Origin: RGIG1927 sp045546275
GTDB taxonomy: Bacteria > Bacillota > Clostridia > UMGS1883
NCBI GenBank assembly: GCA_045546275.1
Contig: JAZQCM010000033.1
Coordinates: 1 to 64,000, forward strand
DNA: 64,000 nucleotides
Reading direction: 5' to 3'
The notes under the pieces are model-generated. The model was not told the DNA's origin. It worked only from the letters and a program-made list of their open reading frames with translations, and did no database searches. Within the stretch, counting starts at the first letter, position 1. The number at the start of each line of letters is the position of its first letter. The position numbers and the translations under genes were made by a program. Below are positions 58,675 through 64,000 of the stretch, in pieces.

Positions 58675-58703
58675 TTGACTTTTACCCCGATTAATGGTAC
58701 TAT
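58675..58703 (+). promoter_or_regulatory. Sigma-A-like promoter of the NSS transporter gene
   Basis: TTGACT, 17-nt spacer, TACTAT. Confidence 0.75.
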
Positions 58704-58741
58704 ATATCCGTAAAAATTAATACAAAAAAAGGAGAGGCAAA

Positions 58742-60139
58742 ATGCAAAGAGAACATCTTAAAAGCCGTCTTGGCTTTATCTTAATCAGTGCAGGCTGTGC
58801 CATCGGTGTTGGTAACGTTTGGAAGTTTCCTTGGATGGTAGGTCAGTACGGCGGTGGCATGTTTGTGCTTGTGTACCTTTTCTTCCTTCTTGCAATGGGC
58901 GTACCTGCCCTCACAATGGAATTTGCAGTGGGCAGAGCGGCACAAAAGAGTCCCGCAAAAATGTACGACGCCTTGGGCAAAGGCAAATCAGTATGGAAAA
59001 CACATTCTTATCTTGCAATTTTAGGCAACTTACTTCTCATGATGTTCTACGTACCTGTAGCAAGCTGGATGCTTCGCTATTTCGTAGACATGGGTCTTGG
59101 AAAGTTCCAGGGGTTATCTCCCGAAGCAGTTAGCGGCGCTTTTGGCGCAATGATGGTTGACTGGAAGAGCATGCTTATCTATTCTGTAATTCTTACAATC
59201 GCATGCTTTATTATTAACTCCACAGGTGTTGACAAGGGTGTTGAGGCAGTTTCCAAGGTTATGATGATTGCACTTTTAATTATCATGATTGTCCTTGCGA
59301 TTAACTCCATCTTCCTCCCCGGTGCAGGTGAAGGCTTAAAATTTTACCTTGTGCCAAACCTCGACAACTTTATTAAATCAGGTCCCATTAATGTAATTGT
59401 TGGTGCAATGAACCAGGCGTTCTTCACATTGAGCTTAGGTATTGGCTCCATGGCAATTTTTGGTAGCTACATTGGCAAGGACCGTGCTCTTATGGGTGAA
59501 AGTGTTAACGTTGCATTTTTGGACACATTCGTAGCATTCACATCAGGTCTTATTATTTTCCCTGCATGCTACGCATACAACGTTGCTCCCGACTCAGGTC
59601 CTTCGCTCATTTTCGTAACACTTCCCAACATATTCAACAACCTTCCCGGCGGAAGAATATGGGGTACCTTCTTCTTCCTTTTCATGAGCTTTGCGGCAAT
59701 CAGTACAGTAATTGCAGTGTTTGAAAACATTCTTTCCTGTACAATGGATTTGTTCAACTGGTCAAGAAAGAAGGCTGCTATAATCGACTGTATCGCAATT
59801 TTAATTCTTATTGTTCCCTGTATTTTAGGCTTCAGTGTTTGGGAAAACATTGCTCTTCCCAAAATCGGCGGCATTATGGACATGGAAGACTTTGTTGTAA
59901 GTAACATTCTTCTTCCCATAGGTGCACTTACCTTTACTCTTTTCTGTACCTTAAAGGCAGGCTGGGGTTGGAAAAACTTTACTAACGAAGCCAACACAGG
60001 CAAGGGTATGAAGGTTAAAAACTGGATGCGCTGGTACATGACAATTATTCTTCCCATTATGATTTTAGTAATCTTCATTATGGGTCTTGTGGCAAAGTTT
60101 GCTCCCGATTTTAACATTATGGATATTTTTAAATGCTGA
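58742..60139 (+). CDS. Sodium-dependent transporter of the NSS (SNF) family
   Basis: 465 residues, about 11-12 helices, LeuT fold. N-terminal helix signature SAGCAIGVGNVWKFPWM with the unwound sodium/substrate site, and the LEGS-like region SMAIFGSYIG. Bacterial members import amino acids or similar zwitterions with Na+; substrate unknown. Own promoter and terminator; AAGGAGAG ribosome binding site. Confidence 0.93.
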   Translation: MQREHLKSRLGFILISAGCAIGVGNVWKFPWMVGQYGGGMFVLVYLFFLLAMGVPALTMEFAVGRAAQKSPAKMYDALGKGKSVWKTHSYLAILGNLLLMMFYVPVASWMLRYFVDMGLGKFQGLSPEAVSGAFGAMMVDWKSMLIYSVILTIACFIINSTGVDKGVEAVSKVMMIALLIIMIVLAINSIFLPGAGEGLKFYLVPNLDNFIKSGPINVIVGAMNQAFFTLSLGIGSMAIFGSYIGKDRALMGESVNVAFLDTFVAFTSGLIIFPACYAYNVAPDSGPSLIFVTLPNIFNNLPGGRIWGTFFFLFMSFAAISTVIAVFENILSCTMDLFNWSRKKAAIIDCIAILILIVPCILGFSVWENIALPKIGGIMDMEDFVVSNILLPIGALTFTLFCTLKAGWGWKNFTNEANTGKGMKVKNWMRWYMTIILPIMILVIFIMGLVAKFAPDFNIMDIFKC

Positions 60140-60147
60140 TTTAACTA

Positions 60148-60177
60148 AAAAGGCTGTTGCTTTCGCAACAGCCTTTT
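60148..60177. terminator. Bidirectional intrinsic terminator
   Basis: Thirteen-bp stem AAAAGGCTGTTGC / GCAACAGCCTTTT with loop TTTC; ends the NSS gene (+) and the P-II-like gene (-), whose stop lies 4 nt away. Confidence 0.93.
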
Positions 60178-60181
60178 ATTT

Positions 60182-60865
60182 TTAAATTTTATACGCCTTT
60201 TCAATAGGAACCGAGCACATAATGCCTCGTGCAGGAGTGCGGAGTCCGAACTTTGAGTTAACAGTTTCCATAATATCGCCTGTTATATTATTAGGCGCCA
60301 TTATAAGAATAATCTCTCTTTCTTCTTCAACGTCTATATTGGCAAGCTCCTTTAACAAATCCGCATCTGCAAGTCGGCCTCTTATAACTGTACCGCCTGT
60401 GGCACCAACCTTTTTAGCCTCCTGCATTACCTCGTCAGTAAAGCCCTGTCCCACTGTTATCATAATAAGGTTATGCTTGTGAGTATTGTTCATAACATTA
60501 ACATCTCCTTCCGATGCATCCTGGGGTATATTTCTGTTGAGCATTTCCACAATCAGACGGTTTGCCGCCGACAGCTTTAATATTATGAGAAGTCCGCCGT
60601 ATTCCGAATAGCTTGCAAAGCTGTCACTGAAGGATTGCACCAACTGATTAACATTACCACTTGAACCAAAGCTTAATAAAACGTCCTTATCATTACTTGT
60701 AAGACCCATAATGTCCATCATTTCAGAGGGTGCCGTACCAAAGCCCATGGTCTGGAAATGAAGGCGGATTTCGTTTTTGTCAAGCACACTCATGAGCTTT
60801 TTCCCCTTACCACGTCCCACAATGGACAAAAGCAGCATTGTGCGTTCAGGAACATTATTTCCCAT
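60182..60865 (-). CDS. P-II superfamily-like signalling protein paired with DUF1538
   Basis: 227 residues. Two related halves with the alpha/beta ferredoxin-like pattern of nitrogen regulatory P-II proteins (TMLLLSIVGRGKGKK...; HNLIMITVGQGFTDEV...GATGGTVIRGR, the second half with a T-loop-like stretch). Such proteins are encoded next to DUF1538 membrane proteins and presumably sense a nucleotide or metabolite and gate the transporter (inference). Start overlaps the DUF1538 stop by one base (TGATG), so translation is coupled. Confidence 0.8.
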   Translation of the reverse strand: MGNNVPERTMLLLSIVGRGKGKKLMSVLDKNEIRLHFQTMGFGTAPSEMMDIMGLTSNDKDVLLSFGSSGNVNQLVQSFSDSFASYSEYGGLLIILKLSAANRLIVEMLNRNIPQDASEGDVNVMNNTHKHNLIMITVGQGFTDEVMQEAKKVGATGGTVIRGRLADADLLKELANIDVEEEREIILIMAPNNITGDIMETVNSKFGLRTPARGIMCSVPIEKAYKI

Positions 60866-62385
60866 CAGGCAACCTCCTCATCAAAATATACTATGTTATC
60901 CTCAATCTGTAAGAATTCGCTGTGAGCCTTTTTAAGTCGTCTGTGACGACGGATATTTCCGCTTAAGCCTAAAACCTGAATTGTAATAAGAGGGGTCATG
61001 GCAATCATTGCAACAACGCCAAAGGCATCGGTCATAACATTTCCGCCCAGCATTTCACATGCACCAACGGTAAAGGGCAGAATGAAGGTTGTTGTCATAG
61101 GACCCGATGCAACACCACCTGAGTCAAATGCAATACCTGTGTAAATAGGTGGCACAAAAAATGTTATTGCAAGAGATATTGCATAGCCCACCACAACAAA
61201 AGGCAGTATGGGTATGCCTGTAAGCACTCTCAGCATTGAAATACCTACCGACACGCCAACACCGATTGATAAAGCAAGTGCAATGGAGCGCTCTGTAATT
61301 GCGCCGTTTGTAACCTCGGTAACCTGCTTTTTCAAGGAATGTACCGCAGGCTCGGCTGCAACAACAAAGTAGCCCATGAGCATACCAATAGGTATAAGCA
61401 TATATGAATTTTTACCGCCTGCAATTGCCGCACCAATGAGCCTTCCTGCAGGCATAAAGCCAACATTTGCACCCACAAGAAACAACACCAGTCCTGCATA
61501 AGTATACACCAGACCTACCATGATTTTTGCAATCTGATGACGGTGAAATCTTCTTGAAATAAGCTGGAACAAAATAAACACAATAAGAATCGGGAAAAGT
61601 GCTACAAAAACTTCCTTTGCGTAATGAGGGAATGCCTTAAAAAATTCTCTGAAAGCATCTATTGTTGTTTCAACCACAGGAATAATAACACGGGTTGTTT
61701 CGGGCTTGGGGTTGTAGCAAATGCTTAAAACAAGCACCGAAAGAATGGGGCCTATGCTGCAAAGTGATACCAAGCCGAAGCTGTTTTCTCGCGCGTGCTT
61801 GCTTCCGCCCATGGTTGCAAAGCCTGCGCCCAAGGTCATAATAAAGGGCACGGTTATAGGTCCTGTGGTCACACCGCCTGAGTCAAAGGCTGTGGGCACA
61901 AACTCCTTTGGTGCAAAAAGTGCCACCAGAATTACCACACCGTAAAAAACAATCAGAAGCCTTGAAAGGGGAATATTCTTCATGGCTCTTAAAAGTGCCA
62001 CCGACAAAAACACACCAACACCAACAGCAACGCTCAAAATAAGCACCATGTTAGGTATTGAAGGCACCTGTTCTGCCAGAACTGTTAAATCAGGCTCTGC
62101 AATTGTTATTAAAATGCCAAGAATAAAGCATATCACAACCGAAAGCACGGGTTTTTTCCATTTGCTTATCTGAATACCAATGCCTTCACCAATAAGCTCC
62201 ATTGAAACCCCTGACCCGTGGGTGAAAAAGCTTATCCCAAAAATAAGAAGCAATGTTCCGAAAAGGAACAAAACAAGAACACCTGAATTTAACGGGGCAA
62301 CCGAAATGCTCAACAAAAGCACAATTGCCGCTATGGGGAGGACTGAGCTTAATGCTTCATTGATGAAATTTTTAAAATGATTCAA
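60865..62385 (-). CDS. DUF1538 membrane protein, duplicated
   Basis: 506 residues, about 14 hydrophobic segments in two similar halves; each contains the family motif PTAFDSGGVTTGPITVPF or GIAFDSGGVASGPMTTTF. Not experimentally characterised; the intramembrane glycine/serine-rich pairs suggest a transporter. A TTG start at 62385 follows GAGGAGG by 8 nt; the first ATG further in would remove the first helix. First gene of the operon with the P-II-like protein. Confidence 0.88.
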   Translation of the reverse strand: MNHFKNFINEALSSVLPIAAIVLLLSISVAPLNSGVLVLFLFGTLLLIFGISFFTHGSGVSMELIGEGIGIQISKWKKPVLSVVICFILGILITIAEPDLTVLAEQVPSIPNMVLILSVAVGVGVFLSVALLRAMKNIPLSRLLIVFYGVVILVALFAPKEFVPTAFDSGGVTTGPITVPFIMTLGAGFATMGGSKHARENSFGLVSLCSIGPILSVLVLSICYNPKPETTRVIIPVVETTIDAFREFFKAFPHYAKEVFVALFPILIVFILFQLISRRFHRHQIAKIMVGLVYTYAGLVLFLVGANVGFMPAGRLIGAAIAGGKNSYMLIPIGMLMGYFVVAAEPAVHSLKKQVTEVTNGAITERSIALALSIGVGVSVGISMLRVLTGIPILPFVVVGYAISLAITFFVPPIYTGIAFDSGGVASGPMTTTFILPFTVGACEMLGGNVMTDAFGVVAMIAMTPLITIQVLGLSGNIRRHRRLKKAHSEFLQIEDNIVYFDEEVA

Positions 62386-62416
62386 AGTGTCGACCTCCTC
62401 TGCGTTTATTTATATT

Positions 62417-62445
62417 ATTATATAAAATTTTAACGTTTAAATCAA
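62417..62445 (-). promoter_or_regulatory. Sigma-A-like promoter of the DUF1538 operon
   Basis: TTGATT, 17-nt spacer, TATAAT on the minus strand. Confidence 0.75.
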
Positions 62446-62470
62446 TAAAAAGCCCTGTTTTTTAACCAAA

Positions 62471-62504
62471 AAATAAGAGGTTGCTTTTATGCAACCTCTT
62501 ATTT
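62471..62504 (-). terminator. Intrinsic terminator overlapping the copA stop
   Basis: Perfect 14-bp stem AAATAAGAGGTTGC / GCAACCTCTTATTT; the copA stop codon (62499-62501) is inside the right arm. Confidence 0.88.
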
Positions 62505-64000
62505 CACTTTAAAACCGCTTTTAACTATTGCCTTTTCAATTTTTTTGCAGCTTAATTTGTCAGGCTTTTCAAAAACGGCAATTTTTTCACTATGGCTCAC
62601 CCTTATAACACGGCAACCCAATTTTTCAAGTGCCTCGGTTACGGTATTTTCACAGTGAGCACACATCATGCCTTCAATGTTAACAGTAGCTTCACTGCCC
62701 GATTTTTGTGTTTTAACCTTTTTGTCCTTTTTTGTGCTTGTCACGTCAAATAAATTAAGCCTTAATGCATTTGTCACCACACAAAAGCTGGACAAGCTCA
62801 TTGCCGCCGCACCGAACATGGGGTTTAATTCCCATCCCCAAAGCTTAATAAACGCACCTGCCGCCAGGGGAATGCCAATGGCATTGTAGAAAAACGCCCA
62901 GAAAAGGTTTTCGTGAATGTTTTTAAGGGTTTGTCTGCTCAGCCTTATTGCCTTACAAACGTCTTTTATGCTCGACTTCATCAGAACAATATCCGCCGCA
63001 TCAATGGCAATATCCACACCTGCACCAATTGCAACAGCGGTGTCAGCCTCGGTCAATGCCACAGCATCGTTAATACCGTCGCCCACCATCATAACCTTTC
63101 CTTTTTTCTTCAGGCTTGACACTATTTTCGCCTTATCCTCAGGTAAAGTGTCGGCATAAACCTCATCCACGCCTGCTAAAAGCGCAATTGCCCTGGCTGT
63201 TTTTTCGTTATCGCCTGTGAGCATTATTGTGGTAATGCCCATGTTTTTAAGCTCTTTTACAGCACTTGCGCTGTCAGGCTTTATTTTATCGCTTACGGCA
63301 ATAATGCCTAAAAGCTTATCCTCGGTTGCAAAAACAAGGGGTGTTTTTCCCATTTCGGCAAATAAGGCTGCTTTGTTTCTTACTTCTTCGGAAACATTTA
63401 AAATGCTTTCAATAAGCGCCATGTTTCCGCCAAAAATAACTTTGCCTGAAATTTTTCCTTTAACACCGCTTCCGGGAAGCGCCTGAAATTCTTCAACCTC
63501 AAAGGCAGCCAAGGCTTCTTCCTCGGCTTTCTGAACAACCGCCTTAGCCAGCGGGTGCTCGCTTTTCTTTTCCAAGGAATAGGCAAGCTTTAAAAGCTCA
63601 CCTTCCTCACAATTCACAGTAAAAATATCGGTAACAGAGGGCTTACCCATTGTAATTGTGCCTGTTTTGTCAAGGACCACAATATTACTTTCCCCTGCCT
63701 TTTCAAGGGCGGTGGAATTTTTAAAAAGCACACCGTTTTTTGCGCCCACACCATTGCCTACCATAATTGCAACAGGTGTTGCAAGTCCAAGCGCACAAGG
63801 ACAGCTTATAACAAGCACCGAAATTGCTCTTGCCAATGCATAGCCAACAGTTTGCCCAACCATCAGCCACACAATAAATGTAACAATGGCAATTAAAATA
63901 ACTACAGGCACAAACACACCCGAAACCTTGTCGGCAACGGCAGCGATAGGAGCTTTTGTAGCGGCTGAATCGGTAACCATTTTAATAATTTGTGAAAGTG
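62499..64000 (-). CDS. copA: CopA-type heavy-metal P-type ATPase, 5' end beyond the window
   Basis: The last 500 residues are visible; the frame remains open to the window edge (..LSQIIKMVTDSAATKAP). Seen: CPC metal site in SCPCALGLATP, the phosphorylated Asp in DKTGTITMGKP, GDGINDAVAL, and an unusual C-terminal HMA domain with GMMCAHCENTV (metal motif MxCxxC) after the last helices. P1B ATPases of this kind export Cu(I). An internal ATG at 63980 is not the start. The HMA chaperone-like protein at 35134-35361 may deliver copper to it. Confidence 0.92.
   Translation of the reverse strand, partial: LSQIIKMVTDSAATKAPIAAVADKVSGVFVPVVILIAIVTFIVWLMVGQTVGYALARAISVLVISCPCALGLATPVAIMVGNGVGAKNGVLFKNSTALEKAGESNIVVLDKTGTITMGKPSVTDIFTVNCEEGELLKLAYSLEKKSEHPLAKAVVQKAEEEALAAFEVEEFQALPGSGVKGKISGKVIFGGNMALIESILNVSEEVRNKAALFAEMGKTPLVFATEDKLLGIIAVSDKIKPDSASAVKELKNMGITTIMLTGDNEKTARAIALLAGVDEVYADTLPEDKAKIVSSLKKKGKVMMVGDGINDAVALTEADTAVAIGAGVDIAIDAADIVLMKSSIKDVCKAIRLSRQTLKNIHENLFWAFFYNAIGIPLAAGAFIKLWGWELNPMFGAAAMSLSSFCVVTNALRLNLFDVTSTKKDKKVKTQKSGSEATVNIEGMMCAHCENTVTEALEKLGCRVIRVSHSEKIAVFEKPDKLSCKKIEKAIVKSGFKVK

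Overview
The window looks like a chromosomal segment of an uncultured anaerobic, single-membrane (Gram-positive type) member of the Clostridia. The evidence is an AT-leaning sequence, lipoproteins with lipobox Cys but no outer-membrane components, O2-detoxifying FprA and rubrerythrin, an M50 SpoIVFB-like protease, RNase M5, YlxM, long-form HPF, and sigma-A-like promoters with almost always a 17-nt spacer. I see no rRNA, tRNA, CRISPR array or phage module. Species-level placement is not possible from the sequence alone.

Region 1 (about 1-27.1 kb) is a polysaccharide-degradation locus, almost all on the minus strand. It holds two copies of a two-gene cassette: a GH16 glycoside hydrolase with F5/8C, LamG-like and CBM42-like modules, followed within about 16 nt by a large secreted protein. 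The two secreted proteins share N- and C-terminal regions but have different cores, one DNRLRE-like and one a PI-PLC X-like domain. Between the cassettes lies an operon of a PL1-type pectate lyase, a solute-binding lipoprotein and a CE12-type SGNH esterase, plus a divergent fprA. A GH3 lipoprotein closes the block. A pectic substrate such as rhamnogalacturonan I with side chains is an inference from PL1 + CE12 + CBM42-like modules.

Region 2 (27.2-42.4 kb) is mostly housekeeping: khpA, rpsP, ffh and ylxM (one operon), ispE with a signal-less heparinase II/III-family protein, a copper-chaperone-like HMA protein with a secreted papain-like protease, a SpoIVFB-like protease, the TIGR03960/TIGR03936 pair, ligA, and an ABC exporter.

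Region 3 (42.4-44.2 kb) is a small genomic scrapyard. It has a truncated Y1/RAYT-type transposase fused in frame to a duplicated tail of the neighbouring lipoprotein gene, many REP-like GTCCCC palindromes, gene remnants and two small membrane proteins, all bracketed by a 100-bp direct repeat with one mismatch. Next to it is a second solute-binding lipoprotein, paralogous to the one in region 1, again with no permease nearby.

Region 4 (46.4-64 kb) holds hpf-rnmV, an inverted-repeat element, metY, an AspT/YidE-type exchanger, an HtrA-like protease and a partner that both carry copper-amine-oxidase-N-type domains, an SLC13/ArsB-type permease, ZIP transporter-rubrerythrin, mntP, DUF1846, an NSS transporter, a DUF1538 + P-II pair, and a CopA-type P-ATPase cut by the window edge.

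A general trait is very compact 3' ends: intrinsic terminators begin a few bases after the stop codon or overlap it. The most unusual material is the bookend architecture of the paired secreted proteins, the permease-less lipoprotein paralogues, the nested F5/8C module, and the REP/RAYT scrapyard.
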